The notes beneath the pieces are model-generated. The model did no database searches. It saw only the letters and a list, made by a program, of their open reading frames with translations, and was not told where the DNA came from. Positions 1 to 8,332 of a DNA stretch of 64,000 nucleotides are shown here, piece by piece. The DNA is from Spectribacter hydrogenoxidans (GTDB lineage: Bacteria; Pseudomonadota; Gammaproteobacteria; Nevskiales; Salinisphaeraceae), in the NCBI RefSeq assembly GCF_031846275.1, contig NZ_JAVRIB010000001.1, forward strand, positions 306,596 through 370,595, given 5' to 3'. Within the stretch, counting starts at the first letter, position 1, and every line of letters begins with the position of its first letter. A program made the translations under genes and the position numbers.

Positions 1-420
1 ACGCACTTCGGCCACGGCCACGCTGAAATCCAGCGGCTGGCCGGCCAGGGCGTGATTGCCGTCCACGGTGACTTCGTCGCCCTCGATTTCCTTGACCGTC
101 ACGATCATCGGGCCGGCGCTGGACTGGGCCTGGAAACTCATGCCGGGCTCGAGGTTGTCCACCCCCTGGAAGGCGTCCCGCGGCACGTTCTGCACCAGTT
201 CCTCGCGGTAGGGGCCGTAGCCCTCTTCCGGGTCCACGGTGACCTGGAATTCATCGCCGGCGCTGTGGCCGGCCATGGCCTTTTCCAGACCTGGCACGAT
301 GTTGCCGTGTCCGTGCAGATAGGCCAGCGGTTCCCGGCCTTCCGAACTGTCGAGCACGGTGCCTTCCTCGTCACGAAGGGTGTAGTCGAAGGAAACGACG
401 GTATTTTCGGCGACTTGCAT
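1..420 (-). CDS. slyD: FKBP-type peptidyl-prolyl isomerase, SlyD-like (3' end off window)
   Basis: The start codon is at 420 and the frame stays open for 140 codons to the window edge, so the C-terminus is missing. The product begins MQVAENTVVSFDYTLRDEEG and carries the FKBP signature LDSSEGREPLAYLHGHGNIVPGLE with an inserted flap domain (residues about 65-130: DPEEGYGPYREELVQ, then NHALAGQPLDFSVAV), which is the SlyD/FkpB layout. Family members are cytoplasmic prolyl isomerases and chaperones. The missing tail would show whether it has the His-rich metal-binding end of true SlyD. The gene stands alone, with the merR terminator behind it. Confidence 0.9.
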   Translation of the reverse strand, partial: MQVAENTVVSFDYTLRDEEGTVLDSSEGREPLAYLHGHGNIVPGLEKAMAGHSAGDEFQVTVDPEEGYGPYREELVQNVPRDAFQGVDNLEPGMSFQAQSSAGPMIVTVKEIEGDEVTVDGNHALAGQPLDFSVAVAEVR

Positions 421-513
421 GCGGCCCTCGGTTTCGGGCAAATGGTCGCATAGGGTAATGGCTGACGGCGCTGGGGAACAGGGCCGGGCTGGTCAGGCCG
501 CCGGCATTCGGGT

Positions 514-541
514 AAAAAAAGGCCGCAGGGTTGCTGCGGCC
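514..541 (-). terminator. Intrinsic terminator of the merR gene
   Basis: Read on the minus strand, an 8-bp perfect stem (GGCCGCAG/CTGCGGCC) with a 5-nt loop is followed by seven T residues. It lies about 80 bp downstream of the merR stop codon. Confidence 0.85.
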
Positions 542-550
542 AAGGGCAGT

Positions 551-594
551 GTGATCCCGGGTCAGGTAAGAAGGGAACAAACCCCCGGGATCAC
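551..594. other. Inverted repeat with 11-bp arms
   Basis: GTGATCCCGGG at 551-561 is repeated as its exact complement CCCGGGATCAC at 584-594, around a 22-nt spacer. It lies between the merR stop and the U-tract terminator. No U-tract follows it, so it may be an RNA stabiliser or a protein site. Confidence 0.5.
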
Positions 595-620
595 GGGCGG
601 GACTGGATGACCGGTTCGCG

Positions 621-1604
621 CTAAAGGGCTTCCGGATCGATACCGTCATGTCGGAGCACGCGCATCAGCGCCTGCTCCATGGCCACCCGGGCGCGCCCGG
701 TGGCGGCACGCAGGAATGCATGGGTATCGGCGTCTTCGGGTGAGCGGTCCTCGCACTGCTGCGAGTAGTCCTCGAAGGCCAGCAGCGACGTTAGCAGTTC
801 GGCCAGATGTCTGGGGCATTCACAGACGAGTGTTGGCTGCATCGCAGCCAGGCGGCGCAGCGTTTCGCGGCTGAATCGCGGGGGCGGCGCGTCGTCTTCG
901 GCGCGGACTTCGGCCATATCGGCCACTTCGGAAGCTTCCGCACCGCGCAGGTGCCGCGCGGCCAGAATTTGACGCAAATCGCTGGCTGGCAGCGGCGAGC
1001 GCAGCAGCGATACGCCATGCCGGGTCAGCCGCTCACGCAGATGGCGCGGCAGGAAGCGGTGCATCAGCAGCGTGTGGCTGGGCTGCAGGGTGTCGATCAG
1101 GCGGAGCAGGTGGGCGAAGTCGATCTCGTCCAGGCTTTCGCATTCCGCCACCAGCATCGGCATGCCGCCATCCCGGTCCGGCCGGAAACGGCTGGCCGCG
1201 TCGGCCAGCGACGCCGCCTCCCCGGTCAGTCGGAAATCGCTGGTGGGCAGCTGCGGTTTGAGCTTGTCGACGGCCAGCGTGCCGGCCACGTACAGCGCAA
1301 CCGAGCGACGGGCCGGGCGCCCGTTCTCCGCCGCCGCCAGCCGCTGTTCCAGTGCCTGCATGTCGAGACCCGAGATGGCCCCGATTGCTTCGCCGGCATC
1401 AACCAGCCGGCGCAGCAGCGACAGCTTGCGGATATCGGCCTCGGAGTAGACGCGTTGGCCGCCGCCGCCCCGCTGTGGGTGCACGACAGCATGACGCCGT
1501 TCCCACGCGCGTAAACAATCAGCCGTCAGCCCGGTGCGTGCTGTCACCGCACCGATGCGGTAGCCATTCGGCTCATCCATCCAGTTGTCAGCAGAGGCTT
1601 CCAT
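621..1604 (-). CDS. MerR family transcriptional regulator with degenerate B12-binding-like domain
   Basis: The 327-residue product has an N-terminal MerR winged helix (YRIGAVTARTGLTADCLRAWERR, with the usual RxYxxxDI wing as RVYSEADI), a linker helix, and a middle alpha/beta region (about residues 100-215) shaped like the cobalamin-binding domain of CarH/LitR regulators. I do not see the DxHxxG motif needed to hold B12 in the base-off form, so light or B12 sensing is doubtful. The C-terminus (CECPRHLAELLTSLLAF) is typical of a gammaproteobacterial subgroup. An in-frame TTG at 1616 and an ATG at 1580 are alternative starts. The upstream region carries paired 11-bp repeats that suggest autoregulation. 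Confidence 0.85.
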   Translation of the reverse strand: MEASADNWMDEPNGYRIGAVTARTGLTADCLRAWERRHAVVHPQRGGGGQRVYSEADIRKLSLLRRLVDAGEAIGAISGLDMQALEQRLAAAENGRPARRSVALYVAGTLAVDKLKPQLPTSDFRLTGEAASLADAASRFRPDRDGGMPMLVAECESLDEIDFAHLLRLIDTLQPSHTLLMHRFLPRHLRERLTRHGVSLLRSPLPASDLRQILAARHLRGAEASEVADMAEVRAEDDAPPPRFSRETLRRLAAMQPTLVCECPRHLAELLTSLLAFEDYSQQCEDRSPEDADTHAFLRAATGRARVAMEQALMRVLRHDGIDPEAL

Positions 1605-1664
1605 TGGCAGCGGCAATCCTGATCGCCAATTTGTTGCAATCTAGTATCATGCAGGGCGCTGGAG

Positions 1665-1713
1665 TTGTCAATGTTATGTCCAGTTAAATAATTTATCGTC
1701 CATATATTGTCTA
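1665..1713. promoter_or_regulatory. Putative MerR/CarH-type operator of paired 11-bp direct repeats
   Basis: Four GTC-centred half sites begin at 1667, 1678, 1698 and 1709, so they form two pairs with 11-bp spacing inside an AT-rich stretch upstream of merR. The local sequences are TTGTCAA, TATGTCCA, ATCGTCCA and ATTGTCTA. Direct repeats at 11-bp spacing are the known operator form of CarA/CarH MerR proteins. That the neighbouring regulator binds here is inference. Confidence 0.5.
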
Positions 1714-1717
1714 GATA

Positions 1718-2101
1718 TTAGTCGCCGTCATCCTTCGAAGAATCCGTATCGCCGGGCCGCCGGCGCAGCTCGTCGGCCACCTCGCGCGGAAAGCTCCAGT
1801 CCTCGTGGTTGTAGCCCAGGTTCTGCATGGCGCGCGCCAGGGCCAGCAGTTGCGCGCGGTTGCCGCGGGAGGCCAGGCCGCTGCCATAGCGGGCAACGAA
1901 GCATTCCAGCCGGGCCAGCAACTGCTGGAAGTCGCGGGCATCGTTGCCGCTGGCCGATTTCTGCTGCGCCCACTTGCGGGCACTCTGGAAGTCCATCGAG
2001 GCGACCATCATCGAGCCGCCGCGAGTGCCGAAGGTGACCATGGTGAGATCACCCATGCGTCGCATCATGGCGCCCTTCATGACCTTGTCGAACAGATTCA
2101 T
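1718..2101 (-). CDS. Conserved hypothetical protein, 127 aa
   Basis: I do not recognise a function. The chosen start gives MNLFDKVMKGAMMRRMGDLTM, a Met-rich helical N-terminus, followed by a helical body and a charged tail (RRRPGDTDSSKDDGD). A longer frame opens at 2239 but would overlap the plus-strand membrane gene that starts at 2199, so the shorter start is preferred. It has no signal peptide or membrane segment. It ends just before the merR operator and may be read together with merR. Confidence 0.55.
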   Translation of the reverse strand: MNLFDKVMKGAMMRRMGDLTMVTFGTRGGSMMVASMDFQSARKWAQQKSASGNDARDFQQLLARLECFVARYGSGLASRGNRAQLLALARAMQNLGYNHEDWSFPREVADELRRRPGDTDSSKDDGD

Positions 2102-2198
2102 CCAGGCGTCGTTATGGTTGCGCTCGCGGGTTCCGCCAGCATACCGCGCCGGCTGCGTATTGCTATGCTTGCCCCACTTCAAACGGGGGAGATCATCC

Positions 2199-2618
2199 AT
2201 GGTCTGGCTCAAGTCCTTCATTGCCGGGTTCATCGCCACGCTGGTCTGCCACCAGGGGCTCTACACGCTGTTCTGGCTTGGCGGGGCGGTGCCCAATCCG
2301 CCATTCGCCATGGTCCCGACCTGGCCGTTCGGGGTGCCCGCGGTGATTTCGCTGGCGTTCTGGGGCGGCCTGTGGGGCCTGCCGGTCTGGTGGTTCATCC
2401 GCGATGCGGTGGGGCGCCTGTTCTGGTTGCGGGCCCTGGTGCTGGGGGCCCTCGGGCCAAGTGCCGTGGCGCTGTTCATCGTCTTTCCGCTCAAGGGCAT
2501 GGGCGTGGCCGGCGGCTGGGATCCCACCATCATCATGGGTGCGCTGATGCTCAATGGCGCCTGGGGCCTGGGCGTGGCCTGGGGCATGCGCTGGGCCGGG
2601 GAAGCGCGGACGATCTGA
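2199..2618 (+). CDS. Small integral membrane protein, 139 aa
   Basis: The start at 2199 has a purine-rich site (ACGGGGGA) eight bases ahead. The product is almost wholly hydrophobic, with about four membrane segments: residues 5-25, 45-65, 75-98 and 110-135. It has the Pro/Trp-rich stretch PFGVPAVISLAFWGGLWG seen in a family of uncharacterised proteobacterial inner-membrane proteins. Function is unknown. It is divergent from the gene at 1718-2101 and sits 32 bp before the next plus-strand gene. Confidence 0.75.
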   Translation: MVWLKSFIAGFIATLVCHQGLYTLFWLGGAVPNPPFAMVPTWPFGVPAVISLAFWGGLWGLPVWWFIRDAVGRLFWLRALVLGALGPSAVALFIVFPLKGMGVAGGWDPTIIMGALMLNGAWGLGVAWGMRWAGEARTI

Positions 2619-2650
2619 CCACCCTCTGACGCGAAAAAGGGTGCAATTGC

Positions 2651-3661
2651 ATGGATGACCGTTGCCGGGCGCTGCTGGAAGCGCACGTCGCCTTCGAGCT
2701 GCGCCAGTGGCAGGGCAAGGCCCTGGACAAGCACGTGGCCGCCGAGGTGCAACATCTCTGGGACTGGCTGTCCGCCACCCCGCTCGAGGCGTTGATCGAT
2801 GCCGCGACGGTGGGCGAGCTGGTCCGCGAGTCGGTGCTGGCGCGGGAGCCGGGGCCGGGCCTGGCGACGGGGATCGGGGCGGTGGCCAGGCACGTGCTGG
2901 ACGATCCGCTGCATGCCGATACCCGGGTGGCGGAAGTGCTCGACCAGTCGGTATTCGAAACCGGCGTGGCGCTGGCCGCGGACATGAAGGACGCCCGCCA
3001 TGCGCTGATCCGCAGCGTGGCCCGCAGTCCGATCTATGCCGCGGTGGCTTCCGAGATGCTCTACCACGGCATCCGCGACTACCTGTTTTCCGACCGGGCG
3101 CTGCTGCGGCGGATTCCGGGCGTGTCGTCGCTGCTTAGTGCCGGGGCCGGGGCGGTGAGCAAGCGTCTGCCGCAACTCGAAGCGCAGGTGGAGAAACAGG
3201 TGCGCGCCTATCTCGAGGCCAATCTGTCGCGCACCCTGGCCCAGAGCGAGGCGTTTCTCGCCGAGGCGCTCACCGCCGAGCGCATCCGCGCCCTGGGCGA
3301 TCAGGTGTGGGAAGCGCTGGCCGATCGTCCGCTGTTGGCGGCGCGGGTGCTGACCGATGACGATGTCGACGCGCTGGCCGAGTTCGGCGTGCTGGTCTGG
3401 AATCAACTGCGCGATACGGTGTACGTGGACGAACTGGTCGCGCGGGTTATCGATGCCGTCTATGCCGAGCATGGGCCGCGGCCGGTGACCGATCTGCTGG
3501 GCGATCTCGGCGTGGATGCGGCGGGTCTGACCCGCGACGCCCGGCGCCTGATCAAGCCGCTGGTGGCCCGCGCCCGGGCCGACGGGGCGCTGGAAATCCT
3601 GCTCCGCCGGCGGCTGGAGCCATTCTATGCGTCTGCGGCCGCGAGCAAGGCCCTGGGTTAG
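2651..3661 (+). CDS. Conserved hypothetical helical protein, 336 aa
   Basis: I do not recognise a named domain. The product is almost entirely helical and rich in Ala, Leu, Arg and acidic residues, without signal peptide or transmembrane segment. Helices around residues 40-120 have repeating polar faces (TVGELVRESVLA, VAEVLDQSVFETG), and a Gly/Ala/Ser-rich turn lies near residues 155-170. Similar proteins of this length occur in Gammaproteobacteria next to membrane or stress genes. It is probably co-transcribed with the membrane protein 32 bp upstream. Confidence 0.7.
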   Translation: MDDRCRALLEAHVAFELRQWQGKALDKHVAAEVQHLWDWLSATPLEALIDAATVGELVRESVLAREPGPGLATGIGAVARHVLDDPLHADTRVAEVLDQSVFETGVALAADMKDARHALIRSVARSPIYAAVASEMLYHGIRDYLFSDRALLRRIPGVSSLLSAGAGAVSKRLPQLEAQVEKQVRAYLEANLSRTLAQSEAFLAEALTAERIRALGDQVWEALADRPLLAARVLTDDDVDALAEFGVLVWNQLRDTVYVDELVARVIDAVYAEHGPRPVTDLLGDLGVDAAGLTRDARRLIKPLVARARADGALEILLRRRLEPFYASAAASKALG

Positions 3662-3726
3662 TCCTCCGTCATTTCAACGCCCTGCGCCTGCGCCGCAGCG
3701 CACGTCGCCTTCGTGATTTATTCGGG

Positions 3727-4374
3727 CTAGCTGCCGGTCAGCACCCGCCGGGCCGCATCCGCAGCGCCGTCGCAACTGTGGCGCAGCAGGCTGTCCAGCA
3801 GCTTGGCGCGGGCCAGTTCGCAGGTCGGCAGCTCAACCTCGGCGCGCAGCAGGCCGGCAGTTTCGGTCACGAACGTGCCGCCCGCCTCGGCGAACAGGTT
3901 GTACATGGGCTTGTTGTCGCGCATCAGCGTGGCGCGAAAACGCTTCACACCGTTGGCCACGGCGCTGGCCGTGAGCAACCGCAGCAGCAGGCTGCCGAGC
4001 CCGCGGCCCTGGTAGTCGTCGATCACCGCCACGGCCGGTTCGGCAGTGTCGCTTCCCGGCTGATCGCGGACATAGCGGGCCACGGCGATGCCGGGCTCGC
4101 CCGGTTCGTCCAGGCTCAGGGCGGCCCAGGCGAAATGGTCGTCATAATCGATCTCGGTGAAGTAGCGCAGCATGCGCTCGGTCAGCACCCCGGTGGGTGC
4201 CAGGAACCGCCGGTAGCGCGAGTCAGGCGACAGCCGTTCGAAACCGGCCTGCAAGCGTCCCTTGTCATCGGCCGCCACCGGCCGTAGCCGGATGCGGGTG
4301 CCGTCCCGCAGGGAACAGTCGCGGGTGTGCCGCGCGATGAATTCGTCGTCGACTGCGGGTTGCGGGGAGGCCAT
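3727..4374 (-). CDS. GNAT family N-acetyltransferase
   Basis: The 215-residue protein is a GCN5-related acetyltransferase: an N-terminal strand RDGTRIRLRPVAADD, the family helix LSPDSRYRRFL, a beta-4 region with EPAVAVIDDYQGRGLGSLLL holding the acetyl-CoA pyrophosphate loop (QGRGLG), and a C-terminal DNKPMYNLFAEAGG segment. This resembles the stand-alone acetyltransferase domain of Pat-like lysine acetyltransferases, but the substrate cannot be told. The start at 4374 was chosen because the longer frame runs back into the preceding SRPBCC gene. The stop codon of that gene is only 10 bp upstream, so the two form an operon. Confidence 0.85.
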   Translation of the reverse strand: MASPQPAVDDEFIARHTRDCSLRDGTRIRLRPVAADDKGRLQAGFERLSPDSRYRRFLAPTGVLTERMLRYFTEIDYDDHFAWAALSLDEPGEPGIAVARYVRDQPGSDTAEPAVAVIDDYQGRGLGSLLLRLLTASAVANGVKRFRATLMRDNKPMYNLFAEAGGTFVTETAGLLRAEVELPTCELARAKLLDSLLRHSCDGAADAARRVLTGS

Positions 4375-4384
4375 GGGTTGCCAC

Positions 4385-4954
4385 TCACTCCGGGCCGGCG
4401 GCCCGTTCGTTTGCCAGTCGGTTGATGCCGGCCGCCCCGTCGGCCAGCTGTTGCGACAGGGCGCGGCGCACGGCCGCGGTGCCCAGCAGCGGCGGCACCC
4501 AGAATCCGGGCACGAACTGGGTCGTCCACTCCAGCCGGGTCGCATCGCGCTCCCGGCTCAGGTGCCAGCGGGTCTGGCCGCTGGCGAGATCGCTGCGCTC
4601 CGGCACGATCTCCGCCCGGATGGTATTCGGGGGTTGCTCCCGGAGCCGCTCCACCGTGGTGACGTCGCGGCAGAAAAACGCCAGACAGCTGCGTGTGACC
4701 ACCCGGACCAGCGTCTCGGATCCGTCGCCTGCCAGGCGGCGGCTTTCCAGGATATGCGGGGAAATGCGATCCAGCGCCCCGAAGTCAGTGATCACGGCGT
4801 ACACGGCGGCCACCGGAGCATCGAGCCGGAACACGGCCTTGGCGCGGAACGTGTCGCCCTCGCGCGTCACGTCCATGGTTTGCGTGTCCACCCCCTGTGC
4901 GCTGGTGGTGGCCAGCAGGCAGGCGGCCAGCCCGATTGCGCGGGGTCGTGACAT
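4385..4954 (-). CDS. Secreted SRPBCC (START/polyketide cyclase-like) protein
   Basis: The 189-residue product has an N-terminal export signal (SRPRAIGLAACLLATTSAQG) followed by a SRPBCC fold: FRLDAPVAAVYAVITDFGALDRISPHI is the classical coenzyme-Q-binding/START opening, and the closing long helix is VRRALSQQLADGAAGINRL. The family makes a hydrophobic pocket for lipids or quinones, so a periplasmic lipid-binding role is plausible but unproven. The GNAT gene follows after 10 bp. Confidence 0.8.
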   Translation of the reverse strand: MSRPRAIGLAACLLATTSAQGVDTQTMDVTREGDTFRAKAVFRLDAPVAAVYAVITDFGALDRISPHILESRRLAGDGSETLVRVVTRSCLAFFCRDVTTVERLREQPPNTIRAEIVPERSDLASGQTRWHLSRERDATRLEWTTQFVPGFWVPPLLGTAAVRRALSQQLADGAAGINRLANERAAGPE

Positions 4955-5016
4955 CGGCGATTCAGCCCGAATGCATGTGCTTCAGCATAACGCGCCTGAG
5001 CCGCTCCGGGTTAACC

Positions 5017-5042
5017 AAAAAAACCCCGGCCGAAGCCGGGGT
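5017..5042 (-). terminator. Intrinsic terminator of the cold shock gene
   Basis: On the minus strand, ACCCCGGC and GCCGGGGT pair around a TTCG tetraloop and are followed by a run of T. It lies 30 bp past the stop of the cold shock gene, isolating it from the SRPBCC gene. Confidence 0.92.
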
Positions 5043-5071
5043 TCTCGGTGATCCTTTCGAGATCGCCGGGA

Positions 5072-5284
5072 TCAGGCGGGACGAATGTCCGAAGCCTGCG
5101 GGCCCTTCTGGCCCTGGGTGATCGTGAACTCCACGGTCTGGCCTTCGGCCAGCGACTTGAAGCCGTCACCGACGATCTGCTTGGCGTGCGCGAACACGTC
5201 CTTGCCGCCGCCGTTCGGGGTGATGAAACCATAACCCTTGGCGTCGTTGAACCACTTCACGGTACCGGTAATCACGTCAGACAT
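5072..5284 (-). CDS. cspA: CspA family cold shock protein
   Basis: The 70-residue product is a single cold-shock domain with both RNA-binding motifs intact: KGYGFI (RNP1) and DVFAHA (RNP2, with His in place of the more usual His-Tyr pair). These proteins bind single-stranded RNA and DNA and melt secondary structure during cold or growth transitions. The ribosome site AGAGGAAA precedes the ATG. The 5' region is AT-rich and free of genes for about 250 bp, consistent with the long untranslated leaders of this family. It is a monocistron with its own terminator. Confidence 0.95.
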   Translation of the reverse strand: MSDVITGTVKWFNDAKGYGFITPNGGGKDVFAHAKQIVGDGFKSLAEGQTVEFTITQGQKGPQASDIRPA

Positions 5285-5542
5285 GACGTTTCCTCTTGGC
5301 TAATCAAATTAAAAGTGCGGACGCGTGGTCCGCGTTATACAAGCGATCAAGAAACGTGGTCTGCGTCACCGGGTAAACACCGCCAATGGCGGGTAAACTG
5401 AAAACCGCAGTGGGCACGGCTCGAACGAATGCAATATCAACTATACGCCTAACTGGTTCGCGCGTCGATAGTCTCTTGTAAGCCGCCTGATCCGGGCCCA
5501 CGATTCGCGATGCAGGTCCCACATGAACGCATGGAGATGCCG

Positions 5543-5812
5543 ATGTCTTCTGTCAGGATCATGATCGGAATGCTCCTGCTGCTCTCGGTCGACATAGCCG
5601 CCGCCGAGGGCAACGTCCGCGCGAAGCAGGTCGAGCCACCGGTGCCTGTCGCGACCGTGCCGGAAAGCGCCGAGGTCCGGGGCAGCGAGTCATCGACAGT
5701 CCCGCCTGCCGGCGCGGAGGATCCGGCAGCCTTGCCGCAAAACCGATTGCCGCCCGGTGACGGGCCACGGATCGGGGACGCCGTCGAACCACCTGACCGA
5801 CCGCCGGAGTAA
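5543..5812 (+). CDS. Small secreted Pro-rich protein, hypothetical
   Basis: The ATG at 5543 has GGAG six bases upstream. The 89-residue product opens with a clear signal peptide (SSVRIMIGMLLLLSVDIAAAEG) followed by a low-complexity Pro/Glu/Val/Ala tail with no recognisable domain. It may be a short periplasmic protein. Codon bias in the tail fits coding use, but there is no family to support it. Confidence 0.45.
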   Translation: MSSVRIMIGMLLLLSVDIAAAEGNVRAKQVEPPVPVATVPESAEVRGSESSTVPPAGAEDPAALPQNRLPPGDGPRIGDAVEPPDRPPE

Positions 5813-5944
5813 GGCCAGCCCCTCAACCTCACAGCCCTACCGCCGATACTGGATTAGGGATTGTGTTCCCAAACCCGGGCCGGTAGTCTGCAAGCAACGA
5901 GTGGTGGAACCGGGAGGATACGCAACGATAGAACAGGTGGAGTT

Positions 5945-7048
5945 ATGAGTAACGGATTCAGACTATTGACGCTCGCAGTGGCCGGCATGGCGCTGGCGGG
6001 CTGTGGTGGTAGCGGCAGCGGTGGTGGAAGTGCGGGCGCCGATGGCACCGGCACGGTATCGCTGGCGGCCACGGACGCGCCGGTGGACGACGCGATGGAG
6101 GTCAACGTCACGTTCGACGCGGTGGTCCTCAAGCCCGCGGGCGGGCCGATGGAAACCTTCGAGTTCGACGAGCCGAAAACCATCAACCTGCTGGACTTCA
6201 CCGGTGAGGATTCGTCGCTGATTCTCGATGACACCACCGTGCCGGCCGGTGAATACGAATTCCTGCGGCTGTTCGTGGCGCCGGGCGCCGACAACGGATC
6301 CTCGGTTGTCACGAGTGAGGGCACCTTCGATCTTTTCATCCCCGGCCAGCAGAACCGGCCGGATCAAAGCCAGGGTGCGCCGCGCTTCCTCCAACTCAAT
6401 ACCGGTGAGGATGAATTGGTCGTGCCCAATGGTGGCGATGCCAACTTCACCATCGACTTCGATCTGCGCAAAGGCCTGACCGACCCACAGAACTCGGACT
6501 ACTACCTGCTGCGCCCGGCCCTGCGCCTGGTTAACAACGTCAATGTGGGTACCATCCAGGGCAACGTGGCGACGGAGTTGACGATGCGCGAGGGCTGCGG
6601 CGACGCGCAGATCGGCAACCAGGTGTATCTCTACGAGAGCGCCGACGCCGTGGCCGGCGACGTGAATGTGACCGAGTCTTCCGGCATGGAGGATGATCCG
6701 CCCGAGCCAGACCACGCCACCGACGACACCGACGGCAATACCGACGAGGTTAACCCGATCACCACCGCCACCGTATCCGAGCAGGATGACGGCGACGGCA
6801 TGCTGGATTTCACCATCGGGTTCGTGGCCGAGGGCGAGTACACCATCGCGTTCACCTGCATGGCGAATGACGACATGCCGGAAACCGACGAGCCCATCGT
6901 CTTTGATCCGGTCGCCAACGTGACCGTTACTGCCGACGGCAATCCGGAAGAGGTGAACTTCGAGTCGGACGGTGGTGTGAGCGTCAATGGCGAGATTGTT
7001 GTTGACGGTGGTGGATCCGGTTCAGCCGAGACCACGACGGAAAACTGA
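5945..7048 (+). CDS. DUF4382 domain lipoprotein
   Basis: The 367-residue protein begins with a lipoprotein signal ending in the lipobox LAGC (Cys at residue about 19), followed by a Gly/Ser-rich linker. Residues about 35-180 match DUF4382: GTVSLAATDAPVDDAMEVNVTF, then VPAGEYEFLRLFVAPG. The rest is acidic and Thr/Asp-rich, with a second beta domain containing two cysteines. DUF4382 proteins are surface or periplasmic proteins of unknown role, common in marine bacteria. The frame could open further upstream, but the lipobox and the GGTGGAG site decide the start. Confidence 0.88.
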   Translation: MSNGFRLLTLAVAGMALAGCGGSGSGGGSAGADGTGTVSLAATDAPVDDAMEVNVTFDAVVLKPAGGPMETFEFDEPKTINLLDFTGEDSSLILDDTTVPAGEYEFLRLFVAPGADNGSSVVTSEGTFDLFIPGQQNRPDQSQGAPRFLQLNTGEDELVVPNGGDANFTIDFDLRKGLTDPQNSDYYLLRPALRLVNNVNVGTIQGNVATELTMREGCGDAQIGNQVYLYESADAVAGDVNVTESSGMEDDPPEPDHATDDTDGNTDEVNPITTATVSEQDDGDGMLDFTIGFVAEGEYTIAFTCMANDDMPETDEPIVFDPVANVTVTADGNPEEVNFESDGGVSVNGEIVVDGGGSGSAETTTEN

Positions 7049-7108
7049 GCGTTCAACCCTGATGGAAGTGTAACGGGACATCCCGGCTCGCGCCGGGGTG
7101 AGTGGAGG

Positions 7109-7129
7109 CCGGGGCCGATCAGGCCCCGG
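7109..7129. other. GC-rich hairpin at a convergent gene junction
   Basis: CCGGGGCC and GGCCCCGG pair perfectly around the loop GATCA. The stop codon of tag lies in the loop. It has no U-tract but sits where the DUF4382 gene and tag converge, so it may slow both polymerases. Confidence 0.45.
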
Positions 7130-7697
7130 TAGCTCCCGCCAGTTCCGCGTGCCGGAAGCAGTCGGTGACGTGATCCATGACCACCCCCACCGCCTGCAGG
7201 TAGGCATAACAGATGGTGCTGCCCACGAACTTGAAGCCGCGGCGCTTGAGGTCCGTCGATAGCGCATCGGATAGTGGCGTAGTCGCCGGTACCTGATCCA
7301 GCCGCTGCCAGTGGTTGATCACCGGCTGTCCGTTCACGAAACCCCACAGGTAATCGCTGAAGCGGCCGTACTCGGCCTGCACGTCAAGGAACGCCCGGGC
7401 GTTGCTGCGGGCTGACGCGATCTTGGCCCGGTTGCGCACGATGCCGGCATCGTTGCGCAGGGCGGCCAGTTGCTCGTCCGTGAAGGTGGCCACGGCGGCC
7501 GGATCGAAGCCGGCGAACGCCCGACGGTAGCCTTCGCGCTTCTGCAGCACCGTCCACCAGGACAACCCGGCCTGGGCGCCTTCCAGAATCAGGAACTCGA
7601 ACAGCGTGCGGTCGTCACGGACCGGCACGCCCCATTCCCGGTCATGGTAGTCGATGTAGAGCGGTTCCTCGCCGCACCAGCCGCAGCGCGTCGCCAT
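7119..7697 (-). CDS. tag: DNA-3-methyladenine glycosylase I
   Basis: The 192-residue protein is a full-length Tag. It starts TRCGWCGEEPLYIDYHDREWG, with the zinc ligands Cys4 and the later His/Cys pair near DHVTDCFRH, the substrate Glu in LILEGAQAGLSW, and the helix-hairpin-helix region at NDAGIVRNRAKI. It excises 3-methyladenine from alkylated DNA in base excision repair. It is the last gene of a three-gene minus-strand run (NTF2-like protein, GST, Tag) and starts 2 bp after the GST stop codon, so it is translationally linked. Confidence 0.96.
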   Translation of the reverse strand: MATRCGWCGEEPLYIDYHDREWGVPVRDDRTLFEFLILEGAQAGLSWWTVLQKREGYRRAFAGFDPAAVATFTDEQLAALRNDAGIVRNRAKIASARSNARAFLDVQAEYGRFSDYLWGFVNGQPVINHWQRLDQVPATTPLSDALSTDLKRRGFKFVGSTICYAYLQAVGVVMDHVTDCFRHAELAGATGA

Positions 7698-7699
7698 TG

Positions 7700-8332
7700 T
7701 CAGGCGTCGGTGCTGGGACGCTGGCTGACGGCGTCGAACCAGCGCTGCAGATGCTCAGCGTCCTTCGGAATCGGCAGCCGGAACTTGCGCCAGAAATCGA
7801 TGGTGCAGAAAGCGGTGATATCGGCCACGGTGAAGATATTGCCGGCGAGGAACTCGCAATCTGCCAGTTGTTGATCGATGCGCTTGAGGAAATCCAGGTA
7901 GCGCATACGGCCGCGTTCCGCCAGTTCCGCGATCTGCGGGGTGGGCTCGGCATAGCCGGGCAGGGCCCGGTCCTTGAATGCGGGATGGGCGTTGCGCACG
8001 TGCTCGCCGCCTGCCTGCAGCCCGCTACTGTCGGCCTCACGCTCCCACATTTCCACCAGTCCGGTCTCGCGCGCATCGCGGCCGAACAGGTCGGAGGCCG
8101 GCTGCGCGGCCTCGAAATAACGGCAGATGGCCATGGCCTCCCCGATGTGGGTGCCGTCGTCGAGTTCCAGCAGCGGCACCCGGCGGCGTGGGTTCAGCTT
8201 CAGGAACCAGTCGTGCAGGTCCAGTTGATCAGGTGCGCCGGCCTGGATGATCTCGATATCGATATCCCGCTCGGCCAGATACATGCGCACACGGCGCGGG
8301 TTGGGGGCGATCGACCAGTCGTACAGCTTCAT
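7700..8332 (-). CDS. Glutathione S-transferase family protein
   Basis: The 210-residue protein has a thioredoxin-fold N-terminal half (LYDWSIAPNPRRVRMYLAE; Ser or Asn near the thiol site; LNPRRRVPLLELDDG with the cis-Pro; HIGEAMAICRYFE with the E-S-like glutathione site replaced by EA) and an all-helical C-terminal half with the N-capping motif FTVADITAF. This points to a beta/zeta-like GST. The substrate is unknown. Its ATG overlaps the stop of the upstream NTF2-like gene by four bases, so the two are coupled. Confidence 0.9.
   Translation of the reverse strand: MKLYDWSIAPNPRRVRMYLAERDIDIEIIQAGAPDQLDLHDWFLKLNPRRRVPLLELDDGTHIGEAMAICRYFEAAQPASDLFGRDARETGLVEMWEREADSSGLQAGGEHVRNAHPAFKDRALPGYAEPTPQIAELAERGRMRYLDFLKRIDQQLADCEFLAGNIFTVADITAFCTIDFWRKFRLPIPKDAEHLQRWFDAVSQRPSTDA

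Noticed and set aside
551..594. 11-bp inverted repeat as a second terminator
   Set aside because: It has a long 22-nt loop and no U-tract on either side.
2261..3472. 403-codon open frame on the minus strand
   Set aside because: It covers two plus-strand genes with good starts. The text is Arg/His/Gln-rich, as expected for antisense of GC-rich genes.
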